This document shows, piece by piece, positions 33,133-43,472 of a stretch of DNA of 60,274 nt. Numbering within the stretch: the first letter of the stretch is position 1; each line of letters begins with the position of its first letter. The notes under the pieces are model-generated. The model made no database searches. It was not told where the DNA came from and saw nothing but the letters and a program-made list of their open reading frames with translations. The DNA is from Paramesorhizobium leguminum (lineage in GTDB: Bacteria > Pseudomonadota > Alphaproteobacteria > Rhizobiales > Rhizobiaceae): contig NZ_QJTF01000023.1 of assembly GCF_003217235.1 (NCBI RefSeq), forward strand, positions 1 through 60,274. Direction: 5' to 3'. The translations under genes were made by a program, and so were the position numbers.

Positions 33133-33336
33133 TCATTCTCCTTGAGTCTTACCCCAACCCGCGGCCTTGGCAATCGACTGCGCCACACCTTGCGTTACGG
33201 TTCTGTGGCGGGGAACCTGGATCATTCGGTGCCCGTGCTTCGTGAAGTTTTCGTGCTCCTTGCCACCCTTGCTGGTCCAGCCTTCCGCGAGGAGACGGGC
33301 GACGATCCTGCGGCGATCGTCTTCATATTTTGGCAT
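33133..33336 (-). CDS. hicA: HicA-family mRNA interferase toxin
   Basis: A 67-residue dsRBD-like toxin that cleaves mRNA when free of HicB. The core GWTSKGGKEHENFTKHGHRM, with the active-site His, and VPRHRTVTQGVAQSIAKAAGW match HicA, although the N-terminus (MPKYEDDRRRIV) is slightly longer than usual. It is first in the operon with hicB, the standard order. The module lies between metalloprotease and carA genes, outside any visible mobile element. Confidence 0.9.
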   Translation of the reverse strand: MPKYEDDRRRIVARLLAEGWTSKGGKEHENFTKHGHRMIQVPRHRTVTQGVAQSIAKAAGWGKTQGE

Positions 33337-33433
33337 CCATCGTGCCCCCCGATTAATGCGTTATGCGCATAATATTGCGCAATTCGTTTGCGGTGGCCAC
33401 AGTTTTTTGGAAGATGAAGATACCGGGAAAGTA

Positions 33434-33461
33434 AAAAGCCGGCGAGTGACGCCGGCTTTTA
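33434..33461. terminator. Bidirectional terminator after carA
   Basis: AAAAGCCGGC (33434-33443) and GCCGGCTTTT (33451-33460) form a perfect 10-bp stem with a 7-base loop and T-runs on both strands, 22 bases beyond the carA stop codon. Confidence 0.9.
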
Positions 33462-33482
33462 ATTACAAACTGTTCGGGCTGC

Positions 33483-34700
33483 TTACGCCGCCTTTGCCCT
33501 TTCCGCCAACGGCGCCTCGCCCTTCTTCTCACGGATCAGATTGAAGAACCGCGTGAAAAGGTAGTGCGAATCCTGTGGGCCGGGGGAGGCTTCGGGGTGG
33601 TGCTGCACCGAGAAGACCGGCTTGCCGACGAGGCGCAGGCCGCAATTGGAGCCGTCGAAGAGGGAGATGTGGGTTTCGTCGACGCCCTCGGGCAGCGAGT
33701 CTGAATCGACGGCGAAACCGTGGTTCATCGAGACGATTTCCACCTTGCCCGTCGTGTGATCCTTGACCGGATGGTTGGCGCCGTGGTGGCCCTGGTGCAT
33801 CTTCTGCGTCTTGCCGCCTAGCGCCAGCGCCAGCATCTGGTGGCCGAGGCAGATGCCGAAGAGCGGAATGCCCGTCTCCACGAGCTTCTTGATGGCGGGA
33901 ACCGCATATTCGCCCGTCGCCGCCGGATCGCCGGGGCCGTTGGAGAGGAAGATGCCGTCCGGATTATGCGCCAGCACGTCTTCAGCCGTGGCGGTGGCGG
34001 GGAGGACCGTTACCCTCGCGCCAAGGCCGGTCATCAGCCGCAGGATGTTGCGCTTCACGCCGTAATCGATGGCGACGATGTGGTAACGCGGCGCTTCCTC
34101 GCTGGCATAGCCTTCGTTCCATACCCATGGCGTCTCGTTCCAGACGGAGGTCTGCCCGGAGGTGACTTCTTTCGCGAGGTCGAGATTGACCAGGCCGTGC
34201 CATGCGGCGGCGCGTTTTTTGAGTTCAGGCACGTCGAATTCGCCGGAGGGGTTATGCGCGATGATGGCGTTGGGGGTGCCTTTTTCGCGGATGAGCGCGG
34301 TGAGGGCACGGGTGTCGATGCCTGAGAGCGCGATGATGCCGCGGCTTTTCAGCCACTCATCGAGGCCGGCGGCGGCGCGATAATTGGAGGGTTCGGTGAT
34401 ATCAGCCTTGAAGATTGCGCCGACAGCGCCGGCCCGGTTCGCCGGGGTCAGATCCTCGATATCCTCGCCATTGGTTCCGATATTGCCGATATGCGGGAAG
34501 GTGAAGGTGACGATCTGTCCGGCATAGGAAGGATCGGTCAGGATTTCCTGATAACCCGTCAGCGCGGTGTTGAAGCAGACTTCCGCCTCGACCGCGCCGG
34601 TCGCGCCGACGCCCATGCCCTCGATGACCGTACCATCAGCGAGAACGAGAAGGGCGGTCGGCTTCGTCGCCGTCCAGGCTGCGGTTTTGGTGGCGGTCAT
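33483..34700 (-). CDS. carA: Carbamoyl-phosphate synthase small subunit
   Basis: A 405-residue glutaminase subunit supplying ammonia to CarB. The N-terminal CPSase domain (ALLVLADGTVIEGMGVGATG, TGYQEILTDPSYAGQIVTFT) is followed by a class I amidotransferase domain with nucleophile Cys284 in FGICLGHQMLAL and the His/Glu pair in VQHHPEASPGPQDS. ATG 34700 has AAGGAGT upstream; an in-frame Met 11 codons earlier is less likely. It is not linked to carB, which is 4 kb downstream on the same strand. Confidence 0.97.
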   Translation of the reverse strand: MTATKTAAWTATKPTALLVLADGTVIEGMGVGATGAVEAEVCFNTALTGYQEILTDPSYAGQIVTFTFPHIGNIGTNGEDIEDLTPANRAGAVGAIFKADITEPSNYRAAAGLDEWLKSRGIIALSGIDTRALTALIREKGTPNAIIAHNPSGEFDVPELKKRAAAWHGLVNLDLAKEVTSGQTSVWNETPWVWNEGYASEEAPRYHIVAIDYGVKRNILRLMTGLGARVTVLPATATAEDVLAHNPDGIFLSNGPGDPAATGEYAVPAIKKLVETGIPLFGICLGHQMLALALGGKTQKMHQGHHGANHPVKDHTTGKVEIVSMNHGFAVDSDSLPEGVDETHISLFDGSNCGLRLVGKPVFSVQHHPEASPGPQDSHYLFTRFFNLIREKKGEAPLAERAKAA

Positions 34701-34890
34701 CGGACACTCCTTGAAGAGGTTAAGACGCGGCAAAACACGGCAGGCCGATCAAGCCCGCCGCCCGTGTCCCAAGACAATTGTTCAGCTAGAATTTGTCCAA
34801 TAAAGAAAGCGGAGGCCTTGGTCAACGCTTCCCGAAACCGATTTCAAGCTTATTATAGGCTTCAAATCAGATTCATCAGGAGAAAACCCC

Positions 34891-35343
34891 ATGCTACGCG
34901 ACGAGATCGCCCAGGCCCTCACCATGGCACAAAAAGCGCAGGACAAGCCCCGCGTCTCGACGCTGCGCCTCATCATGGCGGCGGTGAAGGACCGCGACAT
35001 CGCCAATCGCGGCGCGGGCAAGGAGGCGGTTGCGGATGACGAACTGCTTTCAATTCTCGCCAAGATGATCAAGCAGCGCGAGGAATCGGCCAAGCTTTAC
35101 GACGAAGGCAACCGCCCGGAACTGGCGGGGCAAGAGCGGGCGGAGATCGAGATCATTCGCGGGTTCCTGCCGAAGCAGCTCGACGAAGCCGAAATGCGCA
35201 AGGCTGTTGCAGCGGTTATCGCGGAAGCCGGCGCGAGCGGCGTGAAGGACATGGGCAAGGTTATGGGCTTGCTGAAGGAGCGTTTCGCCGGGCAGATGGA
35301 TTTCAGCAAGGCGAACGGGATTGTGAAGGAATTGCTTCAGTAA
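34891..35343 (+). CDS. GatB/YqeY domain protein
   Basis: A 150-residue all-helical protein of the YqeY family, related to the tail domain of the GatB amidotransferase subunit. Typical motifs are RVSTLRLIMAAVKDRDIANRG, IKQREESAKLYDEGNRPELA and GFLPKQLDEAEM, and GVKDMGKVMGLLKERFAGQMD at the end. Its function is unproven, perhaps tRNA-related. It is divergent from carA and shares a 190-bp promoter region. Confidence 0.94.
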   Translation: MLRDEIAQALTMAQKAQDKPRVSTLRLIMAAVKDRDIANRGAGKEAVADDELLSILAKMIKQREESAKLYDEGNRPELAGQERAEIEIIRGFLPKQLDEAEMRKAVAAVIAEAGASGVKDMGKVMGLLKERFAGQMDFSKANGIVKELLQ

Positions 35344-35396
35344 AGCGGCTGATTGATAGCAGCGCCCATCGATGGCGAGAGAGCAATAATTGGGAA

Positions 35397-35903
35397 ATGA
35401 TAAGACAAGCGGATATTAAGGATGCCTCCAGCCTGGCCGCAATTGGGCTGGAGGTGTGGCTTCACACTTATCTTCACAATGGAGTGAATGCGTTTTTTGC
35501 CGATTATGCCTTGAGCCATTTTACGGCGGCCCGGTTCGGGCAACTCCTGTCGCGCCAGAATGAACATATTCTGGTTGCACAAGATACGGTCGGGATCGTT
35601 GGATTTGTCCATATATCCTCGGGAGCAAAGTCTCCCGTTGAGAATTGCTCCGATCTGGAGATTGTAACTCTCTATGTTCAGTCCCGGCACCAGCATAATG
35701 GCGTGGGACAACGATTGCTCGAAGCGGCATTGCGGCACTGTGCGTCAAGCGGGAGGCCGAACGTATGGCTTACCGTCAACGCCGAGAACGAACGGGCAAT
35801 CGGCTTTTACTTGAAGAATGGCTTTGAACGCGTAGGAGAGACCCAGTTTCAGATTGGCGATCAGGCCTATCCCAATCATGTCCTCCGGTTTCGGTTTCGA
35901 TAA
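35397..35903 (+). CDS. GNAT-family N-acetyltransferase
   Basis: A 168-residue single GNAT domain. The acetyl-CoA motif A is seen as IVTLYVQSRHQHNGVGQRLLEAALRHC (the Q/RxxGxG/A equivalent is QHNGVG), and motif B as NERAIGFYLKNGFERVGE. The substrate is unknown. Its codons are slightly less GC-rich than those of neighbours. The start ATG follows GGGAA. Confidence 0.88.
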   Translation: MIRQADIKDASSLAAIGLEVWLHTYLHNGVNAFFADYALSHFTAARFGQLLSRQNEHILVAQDTVGIVGFVHISSGAKSPVENCSDLEIVTLYVQSRHQHNGVGQRLLEAALRHCASSGRPNVWLTVNAENERAIGFYLKNGFERVGETQFQIGDQAYPNHVLRFRFR

Positions 35904-35919
35904 GAATTGGGCTGCTAGG

Positions 35920-37590
35920 CTACTTCCTGGCCATCCTCAATCGGCTATCGCGCAGCAGGCCCTGTTCCTCCAGAACCGGGTAGGCCATGGAGGTGAGGAG
36001 GGAGTTGATCTGCTTCAAATCGCGGATGGTGTCGAGGTGGATGGTGCTCGTCTCGATGCTGCGCTCCGATCCTTCCCGCAGGCGCGAGAAATGGCGCTGG
36101 CTGGTGTCTTTTTCCATGTCGCGCAGCCGGTCCTTTTCCTGCACGAGCTGGCGGGCGGTGTGTTCGTCGCGCGAGATGAGCACGTTGAAGGCGAGGCGCG
36201 CATTGGCGAGCACGAAGGCATGGAACTGTGACAGTTCGCGCCAGCCTTCCTCGGTGAATTCCACCTTGCGGTTCATCTTCTTGCGCACCTGAGCGAGCAT
36301 GTTGCGCACGATGATATCGCCGACCTGTTCCAGCTTGACGCAGGCGCCGAGCAGTTCCTGCGTGCGCAGGGCCTCGTAGTCGCTCAAATTACTTGTGGCG
36401 AGGCGGGAGAGATAGAGCTTTATCGCCGCGTGGCGACGGTCGACGCGGTCATCGAGGGCTGCGAGTTCCTTGATGCGGGCCTGATCGGGCTTTTCGTAGA
36501 GATCCATGATCCGCTGCAGCATGAGTTCCACGGTCTCACAGACGCGCACCACCTCGCGCGTCGCGTTGGCGAGCGCCAGGGATGGCGTATCGAGAACGCT
36601 CGGATCGAGCGCGCTGACCTCCTGCGCGGCCAGGGGCTGTTGCTCGCCCTGCGGCGTGTTGAGGCTGACCAGCGCCTCGGTGGCGCGCAGCACCAGCCCT
36701 GAAAGCGGGATGCCGGCGAGGAGGATAAGGACATTGAATAGGATATGCGCGTTGACGATCTGGTCGACCGAGGTGCTGCCAAGCAGGCTTAGCGGGGGCT
36801 GGAAAGTGAGAAACAACAATAGGGCGACCAGCGAGCCCGCGCCGCGCATCAAGAGATTGCCGAGCGGTACGACACGGGTCTTGGGCGGGGCGTTGCGGGT
36901 GAGGATGGGCGCGATGATGGAGGAGCCGAGATTAACCCCCAGTACCATGACGAGGCCCAGTTCGGGCTGGATGAACCCGCGCGAGGCGAAGCTGGTCAGA
37001 AGAATGACGGCGGCGATGCTGGAATGGAACAGCCATGTGACGAGCGCCGCCAGCAGATAGGCGGTGATCGGGTCGCTCGAGAGATAGCTGACGATAACCG
37101 GCAGGAGCTGGCTGTGACGGAGCGGCTCGGTCGCCTGCCCAATCATTTCGAGCGAGAGGATGAGGAGACCGATACCCACCAGAATGCGGCCGTTCTGGCG
37201 CCAGTCGCGGCGTTCCGTCGTCATGAATATGATTGTGCCGGCGAGAATGCAGATCGGCACGAGCAGGGTGAGATCGTAATTGAGGATCTTGACGACCAGC
37301 GCCGAGCCGACTTCGGCGCCGCGCACGGCCATCAGCCCGGTGACGCCGCCGACGAAGCCCGAGCCGACGAAGGAGCCGACAAGCAGCGTGACGGCGGTGG
37401 AGCTTTGCAAGGCAATTGCCAAGGCTGCGCCGAAGCTCACCGCGAGCACCGGCCGCTTCACCACGCTGCGCAGACGCTGGCGCAGTTCGCTGCCATAGGT
37501 CCGCTCCACGCCCGTGCGTACCATGCGCGTCGCCCACAGGAGCAGGGCTACGGCTCCGGCCAGATGCAGCAAGACGACAGAGCCATTCAA
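35920..37590 (-). CDS. Na+/Pi cotransporter with PhoU-like domain
   Basis: A 556-residue inner-membrane protein. The first half has two inverted NptA repeats with the motif ALQSSTAVTLLVGSFVGSG and the related LFHSSIAAVILLTSFAS. The second half, from about residue 345, is a PhoU-like helical bundle (DDRVDRRHAAIKLYLSRL...). Such proteins move phosphate with sodium and are thought to be partly regulated by the PhoU part. The QSS of repeat 2 is altered to HSS. Confidence 0.93.
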   Translation of the reverse strand: MNGSVVLLHLAGAVALLLWATRMVRTGVERTYGSELRQRLRSVVKRPVLAVSFGAALAIALQSSTAVTLLVGSFVGSGFVGGVTGLMAVRGAEVGSALVVKILNYDLTLLVPICILAGTIIFMTTERRDWRQNGRILVGIGLLILSLEMIGQATEPLRHSQLLPVIVSYLSSDPITAYLLAALVTWLFHSSIAAVILLTSFASRGFIQPELGLVMVLGVNLGSSIIAPILTRNAPPKTRVVPLGNLLMRGAGSLVALLLFLTFQPPLSLLGSTSVDQIVNAHILFNVLILLAGIPLSGLVLRATEALVSLNTPQGEQQPLAAQEVSALDPSVLDTPSLALANATREVVRVCETVELMLQRIMDLYEKPDQARIKELAALDDRVDRRHAAIKLYLSRLATSNLSDYEALRTQELLGACVKLEQVGDIIVRNMLAQVRKKMNRKVEFTEEGWRELSQFHAFVLANARLAFNVLISRDEHTARQLVQEKDRLRDMEKDTSQRHFSRLREGSERSIETSTIHLDTIRDLKQINSLLTSMAYPVLEEQGLLRDSRLRMARK

Positions 37591-37867
37591 GAGATCACGT
37601 CCTTCCGGTCAAGAATTGTCATTAAAAAGATCAAGCAAGCGTAGCGCAAAAGTGGATAATATATTCCATCAATTCAGGGTTTTGCTTAAAAACATATTCC
37701 TGCATTCAAATTTCGGAAATCTCCTGCTTCCTCAATGACAAATTTATGACGGCAGGCATATATGGCAATGGGTGGGGATAAGCCGAACTCTGTGTTTGGC
37801 CATTATTCCCGTCCGGCCTATGATATAAGATGGCCTTGAGGCCACAGGTTCCCCCAGAGTACATGAA

Positions 37868-39844
37868 ATGCGTTTTCCGCCTTCCTTTCTCGACGAGATA
37901 CGCGACCGCGTTCCGATCTCGAATTTGATCGGAACGCGGGTTTCGTTCGACCGCAAGAAGACCAACGCCGCCAAGGGCGATTTCTGGGCGTGCTGTCCGT
38001 TCCATGGCGAGAAGACGCCGAGCTTTCACTGCGAGGATCGCAAGGGCCGATACCATTGCTTCGGCTGCGGCGTGACGGGCGATCATTTCAAGTTCCTGAC
38101 AGATCTGGAGGGGCTGAATTTTCCCGAAGCGGTGCAGCGTGTCGCCGATATGGCCGGGGTGCCGATGCCGGCGCGCGACGCGGAGGCGGAAAAGCGCGAG
38201 GCGCAGCGGGCCACGCTGCATGACGTGATGGACATGGCGGCGGGGTTCTTCGAGCAGCAATTGCAGGCGGCAGCCGGTGCCAAGGCCCGCGCGTATTTGC
38301 GTGAGCGGGGCCTGTCGGCGGCGACGCAGCAGGCCTTTCGCCTGGGCTATGCGCCGGAAAGCCGCAATGCGCTGAAGGAGCATCTGGCGCTCAAGGGCGT
38401 GACGCGGGAGCAGATGGAGGCTTGCGGGCTCGTGGTGCATGGCGAGGGCATTGCCGTTTCCTATGACCGCTTTCGCGACCGCGTCATGTTTCCAATCGAG
38501 GATTTGCGCGGGCGCGTCATTGCGTTTGGCGGGCGGGCGCTGTCGCCGGATGTGCCTGCCAAATATCTGAATTCCCCCGAGACCGAACTCTTTCACAAGG
38601 GGCAGATGCTTTATAATGCGCTGCGCGCCCGCAAGGCCTGCCAGCCGCAGGGCGGCGATCCGGCCAAGGCGGTGATCGCGGTTGAAGGCTATATGGATGT
38701 CATCGCATTGGCGCAGGCGGGCATTGGGCAAGTGGTGGCGCCGATGGGCACGGCGTTGACCGAGGATCAGCTCGACCTTCTTTGGCGGATAAGCCCGGAG
38801 CCGGTGCTTTGTTTCGACGGCGACCAGGCGGGGGTGCGGGCGGCGCATCGCGCGGTCGATCTGGGGTTGCCGGCGCTCAAACCCGGCAGGTCGCTGCGCT
38901 TCGCGCTGTTGCCTGAAGGCAAGGACCCGGACGATCTGGTCAAGGCGGATGGGCCGCAGGCGTTCCATGCGGTGCTCAGGGATGCGCGTCCGCTCGCCGA
39001 CATGCTGTGGACGCGCGAGACATCCGGCGGCGTGTTCGATACGCCGGAGCGGCGCGCGGAGCTGGAAGCGCGGATGCGTGAGATCACGTCACGCATCGGT
39101 GACGAAAATGTGCGGCGGCATTATGCGCAGGAAATGCGCGACCGCGCGCAACAGTTCTTCGGCCAGGCGCGGCAACGCAATCAGATGGGCAACCAGCGCG
39201 GCAATAACCGCAATGGTTATGGGCAAGGGGCCGTTGGACAAGGCGGATATGGCCAGCGGGGCAGGGGGGCGCCGGGGCGGCTTGGTGTTTCCGATAGTCT
39301 GGCTCGCTCGTCGTTGGTGAAAAGCGCCTCGTCCACTTCGATGCCTCCGTTGCGCGAAACGGCGATCCTGCTGATGCTGCTCAACCATCCCCGGCTGATC
39401 GACGAGGATTTCGAGGCGATGGCGGCCCTTGATCTGCAACACCCTTTATTGCGGCGGTTGCATCTGGCGATGCTGGACGCGATGGCGGAAGCGAATTTGC
39501 AGGATGGAACGGAAATGCGCGAGGCGTTGCGCATCGCGGGCCATGGCGAGACGATCGAGACGCTGGAATTGATCGTGCGGCGCGCCCGCGTCTGGACGGC
39601 GACGGATAGGGCGGCGGAAGAGGATGCGCGGGAAGCGCTCAAACAGGCCGTTCACTTGCATCAACGGGCAAGAGTTCTACATAAGGAGCTGAGAGCGGTG
39701 GAAGCCGCGCTCATGGACGATGAAACGGGCGAAGTTTTCGGGCGTCTCCTCGATATCCAGAACGAAATCCGCAAGGCGGAGGCAACCGAAGCGCTGATCG
39801 AGGGTTTCGGAATTCCGTCGGGGCGGCCAGCCGGCGGCTTCTGA
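37868..39844 (+). CDS. dnaG: DNA primase
   Basis: A 658-residue primase that makes RNA primers for replication. The CHC2 zinc site is Cys43, His46, Cys64 and Cys67 (CPFHGEKTPSF, YHCFGCG). The TOPRIM catalytic core shows VIAVEGYMDVIAL and CFDGDQAG, with the Asp of KDPDDLV following. Between core and helicase-binding C-terminal domain lies a 35-residue Gly/Asn/Gln/Arg-rich linker (NQMGNQRGNNRNGYGQG...). dnaG-rpoD adjacency is the classical macromolecular-synthesis pair. Confidence 0.97.
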   Translation: MRFPPSFLDEIRDRVPISNLIGTRVSFDRKKTNAAKGDFWACCPFHGEKTPSFHCEDRKGRYHCFGCGVTGDHFKFLTDLEGLNFPEAVQRVADMAGVPMPARDAEAEKREAQRATLHDVMDMAAGFFEQQLQAAAGAKARAYLRERGLSAATQQAFRLGYAPESRNALKEHLALKGVTREQMEACGLVVHGEGIAVSYDRFRDRVMFPIEDLRGRVIAFGGRALSPDVPAKYLNSPETELFHKGQMLYNALRARKACQPQGGDPAKAVIAVEGYMDVIALAQAGIGQVVAPMGTALTEDQLDLLWRISPEPVLCFDGDQAGVRAAHRAVDLGLPALKPGRSLRFALLPEGKDPDDLVKADGPQAFHAVLRDARPLADMLWTRETSGGVFDTPERRAELEARMREITSRIGDENVRRHYAQEMRDRAQQFFGQARQRNQMGNQRGNNRNGYGQGAVGQGGYGQRGRGAPGRLGVSDSLARSSLVKSASSTSMPPLRETAILLMLLNHPRLIDEDFEAMAALDLQHPLLRRLHLAMLDAMAEANLQDGTEMREALRIAGHGETIETLELIVRRARVWTATDRAAEEDAREALKQAVHLHQRARVLHKELRAVEAALMDDETGEVFGRLLDIQNEIRKAEATEALIEGFGIPSGRPAGGF

Positions 39845-40178
39845 TTCGATTCGGCTTTCTGCTCGATAAAATGATTCGCTTTTTTTAGGCGAATCAGATG
39901 ACTCGCTCTTGACGAGCGGCCAAAATGACGGAATCAGGACGCTTTAATCATTGGGTAAAAACAAAAAGCTGGCAAGGCTTAAGCCGCCTTTCCGCGAAAT
40001 TGCCCAAAAAAGGGTGGCTCGCCGCCCAAATAGATAAAAACCTGCGCGGCCGGAAACAGGGTTAATCGGCTATTAACAGGAAGCAGCTACTCGCTGATCA
40101 CACGGGTGATGTGCGAAGCCGTCCGCACGCTCTACTTTTTCAAGACAAAGCGATCCAAGATCGCCTGGAGAAAAGCAT
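39845..40178 (+). other. 334-bp dnaG-rpoD intergenic region
   Basis: It contains TGATTCGC (39872-39879) and GCGAATCA (39889-39896) around a T-rich loop, and CGCTC/GAGCG at 39904-39918. Both are weak hairpins that could end dnaG transcripts. An AT-rich stretch before rpoD (about 39950-40080) presumably holds its promoter. No gene is seen. Confidence 0.5.
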
Positions 40179-42197
40179 ATGGCAACGAAGGTGAAGGAAA
40201 ACGAAGAGGCTGAAGTCGAGCGCGAAGGCGCAACCGATGGGCCGCTTCTCGACCTTTCTGACGACGCTGTCAAGAAGATGATCAAGGTCGCCAAGAAGCG
40301 CGGCTATGTCACGATGGATGAGCTCAACGCCGTTCTTCCCTCCGAGGAAGTGACCTCCGAGCAGATCGAAGACACGATGGCGATGCTCTCCGACATGGGC
40401 ATCAATGTCGTGGAGGATGACGAGCGCGACGCCGACGCCGAAGAGAGCGACGACGACGAGCCGGAGGGCGGCGAACTGGTCGAGGCGACCGGCACTGCCG
40501 TTGCACCGACGACGACCAAGAAAGAGCCGACAGACCGTACCGATGATCCCGTGCGCATGTATCTGCGCGAGATGGGCTCGGTGGAGCTTCTGTCGCGCGA
40601 GGGCGAAATCGCCATCGCCAAGCGCATCGAGGCAGGTCGCGAGACGATGATCGCGGGCCTGTGCGAGAGCCCGCTCACCTTCCAGGCCATTATCATCTGG
40701 CGCGAAGACCTGAACGAGTCGAAAATACTGCTTCGCGAGATCATCGATTTGGAGACCACCTATGCCGGGCCGGAAGCCAAGCAGGCGCCGGTTGTCGAGC
40801 GGGTCGAGGAGGAAAAGCCGCGTACCGACGAAAAGCCGCGCCGGGGCGGCCGCGATGATGATGACATCACCAATGTCGGCGGCGAAATGCCGATCGAGGA
40901 AGAGGACGACGAAGACGACGAGGCTAATCTGTCGCTTGCAGCGATGGAGGCGGAGCTGCGTCCGCAGGTCATGGAAACGCTCGACCTCATCGCCGATACC
41001 TACAAGAAGCTGCGCAAGCTGCAGGATCAGCAGGTTGAGGGCCGTCTCGCTGCATCGGGCGAGCTTTCGACAAGCCAGGAGCGCCGCTACAAGGAGCTGA
41101 AGGACCAGCTCATCACAGCGGTAAAATCGCTTTCGCTCAACCAGAACCGCATCGAGGCGCTGGTCGCGCAGCTCTACGACATCAACAAGCGCCTGGTGCA
41201 GAACGAGGGCAAGCTGTTGCGTCTCGCCGAATCCTATGGCGTGCGCCGCGAAGAGTTCCTGCGAGAGTATCAGGGCAGTGAGCTTGATCCGAACTGGGTT
41301 GAAAGAATCGCAGTGCTGACAACGCGCGGCTGGAAGGAATTCGCCAAGAACGAGGTGAAGGGGATCCACAATCTGCGCGCCGAGATCCAGAACCTGGCGC
41401 AGGAGACGGCGATTTCCATCGGCGAGTTCCGCCGCATCGTCAATCAGGTGCAGAAGGGCGAGCGCGAGGCGGCCATCGCCAAGAAGGAGATGGTGGAGGC
41501 AAATCTGCGTCTCGTCATCTCCATCGCCAAGAAATACACCAATCGCGGGCTGCAGTTCCTCGATCTCATCCAGGAAGGCAATATCGGCCTGATGAAGGCG
41601 GTGGACAAGTTCGAATACCGTCGCGGCTACAAGTTCTCGACCTATGCGACCTGGTGGATCAGGCAGGCGATCACCCGTTCGATCGCCGATCAGGCCCGCA
41701 CGATCCGCATTCCGGTGCATATGATCGAGACGATCAACAAGATCGTGCGCACCTCGCGCCAGATGCTGCACGAGATTGGCCGCGAGCCGACGCCGGAGGA
41801 ACTGGCGGAAAAGCTCGCCATGCCGCTGGAGAAGGTGCGTAAGGTTCTGAAGATCGCCAAGGAGCCGATCAGCCTTGAAACGCCTGTCGGTGACGAGGAA
41901 GACTCGCACCTCGGCGATTTCATCGAGGACAAGAACGCGCTTCTGCCGATCGATGCCGCCATCCAGGCGAACTTGCGCGATACGACGACGCGGGTGCTCG
42001 CCTCGCTGACGCCGCGCGAGGAGCGTGTGCTACGTATGCGCTTCGGCATCGGCATGAACACCGATCACACGCTGGAGGAAGTCGGCCAGCAGTTCTCGGT
42101 CACGCGCGAGCGTATCCGCCAGATCGAGGCGAAGGCGCTGCGCAAGCTCAAGCATCCGAGCCGCTCGCGCAAGCTGCGCTCGTTCCTGGATAGCTAA
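40179..42197 (+). CDS. rpoD: RNA polymerase primary sigma factor (sigma 70)
   Basis: A 672-residue housekeeping sigma. Region 1.1 is at the N-terminus, followed by an acidic linker with [13 protein letters not shown]. Region 1.2 begins [22 protein letters not shown]. Region 2.3-2.4 is [22 protein letters not shown], region 3 has [24 protein letters not shown], and region 4.2 is [33 protein letters not shown]. The long acidic non-conserved region between 1.2 and 2.1 is typical of Alphaproteobacteria. Confidence 0.98.
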   Translation: MATKVKENEEAEVEREGATDGPLLDLSDDAVKKMIKVAKKRGYVTMDELNAVLPSEEVTSEQIEDTMAMLSDMGINVVEDDERDADAEESDDDEPEGGELVEATGTAVAPTTTKKEPTDRTDDPVRMYLREMGSVELLSREGEIAIAKRIEAGRETMIAGLCESPLTFQAIIIWREDLNESKILLREIIDLETTYAGPEAKQAPVVERVEEEKPRTDEKPRRGGRDDDDITNVGGEMPIEEEDDEDDEANLSLAAMEAELRPQVMETLDLIADTYKKLRKLQDQQVEGRLAASGELSTSQERRYKELKDQLITAVKSLSLNQNRIEALVAQLYDINKRLVQNEGKLLRLAESYGVRREEFLREYQGSELDPNWVERIAVLTTRGWKEFAKNEVKGIHNLRAEIQNLAQETAISIGEFRRIVNQVQKGEREAAIAKKEMVEANLRLVISIAKKYTNRGLQFLDLIQEGNIGLMKAVDKFEYRRGYKFSTYATWWIRQAITRSIADQARTIRIPVHMIETINKIVRTSRQMLHEIGREPTPEELAEKLAMPLEKVRKVLKIAKEPISLETPVGDEEDSHLGDFIEDKNALLPIDAAIQANLRDTTTRVLASLTPREERVLRMRFGIGMNTDHTLEEVGQQFSVTRERIRQIEAKALRKLKHPSRSRKLRSFLDS

Positions 42198-42206
42198 GAG
42201 GCAAGC

Positions 42207-42500
42207 ATGTCCTTTCTCAAGCGGCTTTTCGGTGGTGGCGGCGCGGCTGGTGAGGCGGCGGCGCAAGCCGTCACGGCCAAGGAAATCGAGCACAACGGTT
42301 TCACCATCCGCGCCACGCCCTATAATGAGGGCGGGCAGTATCAGGTGTGCGGCGTCATATCGAAACAGGTGGACGGCGCGGTGAAGGAACACAGGTTCAT
42401 CCGCGCCGACAAGTTCGCCAGCCTCGACGATGCGGTCGACATCAGCCTTGCCAAGGGACGGCAGATCATCAACGAACAGGGCGAAAGCCTTTTCGGGTGA
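42207..42500 (+). CDS. HlyU-family protein
   Basis: A 97-residue protein matching the Vibrio-HlyU family (not the SmtB type): an N-terminal helix (MSFLKRLFGGGG) and the conserved EIEHNGFTIRATPYNEGGQYQVCGVISK, then HRFIRADKFASLDDAVDISLAKGRQIINEQG. The name comes from a proposed transcriptional activator, but the true function is unproven. It lies 9 bp behind rpoD and may be read with it. Confidence 0.88.
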   Translation: MSFLKRLFGGGGAAGEAAAQAVTAKEIEHNGFTIRATPYNEGGQYQVCGVISKQVDGAVKEHRFIRADKFASLDDAVDISLAKGRQIINEQGESLFG

Positions 42501-42549
42501 TTTGATGGCCGCCGCGTGACCGGTGCACACGGCGGTTCCAAACTTGCGC

Positions 42550-42810
42550 TCAGGGCCGTTCGCAGACGAAGGCCACGATTCTGCGCACCATGGGCAGGAT
42601 CATGAGCAGAACTGGAAAGGCTATGAGCCAGGATATGCCCCAGGCGGACATCCAGTTCGGCGCCAGATCGGGATGACCGAGACCTAAGCTTTTCGCGGTG
42701 GAAATCAGCGAGACCACGAAGGTCATCATGATTGAAAGAATGAAGGGCATCACAACGGATGCGTAACGCGCGGGAAGCTTCCAGCGGCGCGAATTGACGG
42801 AATATTGCAT
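42550..42810 (-). CDS. DUF2798-type small membrane protein
   Basis: An 86-residue protein with two transmembrane helices (YASVVMPFILSIMMTFVVSLIS and WGISWLIAFPVLLMILPMVRRIV) and a short interhelical loop, the layout of DUF2798 proteins; the role is unknown. The start is chosen at the Met of MQYSVNSRR; an in-frame Met 22 codons earlier adds a non-conserved extension. It is convergent with the HlyU-family gene. Confidence 0.82.
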   Translation of the reverse strand: MQYSVNSRRWKLPARYASVVMPFILSIMMTFVVSLISTAKSLGLGHPDLAPNWMSAWGISWLIAFPVLLMILPMVRRIVAFVCERP

Positions 42811-42993
42811 TTGCAAACCCTGAAATATGCGGGAACGCTTGAGGCGAAAGCAACCGCTTTCATGCGTCGTCTTCATGTGACGTCATGGGCCACCGCCAAC
42901 CGTTCCCGGCCGTTGATGCGTTGCTTGACGTTAGACGCTTACGATCATTGAGATGATGGCGAGCGTGTAGCGCAACGGTATTGGGTTTTCAAT

Positions 42994-43440
42994 ATGAACG
43001 ACAAACCATTCTGGCAGGTAAAAACACTCGAACAGCTGACGAAGGCCGAGTGGGAGAGCCTTTGCGACGGCTGCGGCCAATGCTGTCTGCACAAGCTGCA
43101 AGACGAGGATACGGACGAGATCTACTGGACAAGCGTCGCCTGCACATTGCTCGACGCGGAAACATGCCAGTGCTCCGATTATCCGGGACGCAAGAAAAAG
43201 GTGCCGGACTGCGTTTTCCTGACACCGGAAATCATCCGCGAGGCCGACTGGCTGCCAAAGACCTGCGCCTATCGGCTGGTGAACGAAGGAAGCGGCCTTT
43301 ATTGGTGGCATCCGCTCATATCGGGCAATCCGGAGACGGTGCACGAGGCGGGCATTTCCGTGCGCGGCAAGGTCACCGCGTTCGACCATGACATGGAAAG
43401 CGACGACGATTACCTGGAGCATATGACGGGGGTGAATTAG
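42994..43440 (+). CDS. YcgN/UPF0260-family cysteine-cluster protein
   Basis: A 148-residue protein with the cysteine-rich signature [13 protein letters not shown], further Cys at [17 protein letters not shown] and VPDC, and [11 protein letters not shown]. The arrangement resembles the YkgJ/YcgN family, which may bind zinc or an iron-sulfur cluster. The function is unknown. The downstream region holds a long palindromic repeat. Confidence 0.92.
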   Translation: MNDKPFWQVKTLEQLTKAEWESLCDGCGQCCLHKLQDEDTDEIYWTSVACTLLDAETCQCSDYPGRKKKVPDCVFLTPEIIREADWLPKTCAYRLVNEGSGLYWWHPLISGNPETVHEAGISVRGKVTAFDHDMESDDDYLEHMTGVN

Positions 43441-43472
43441 AGGCGGTTTAGGGTTCCTGTTTTGACGGAATC

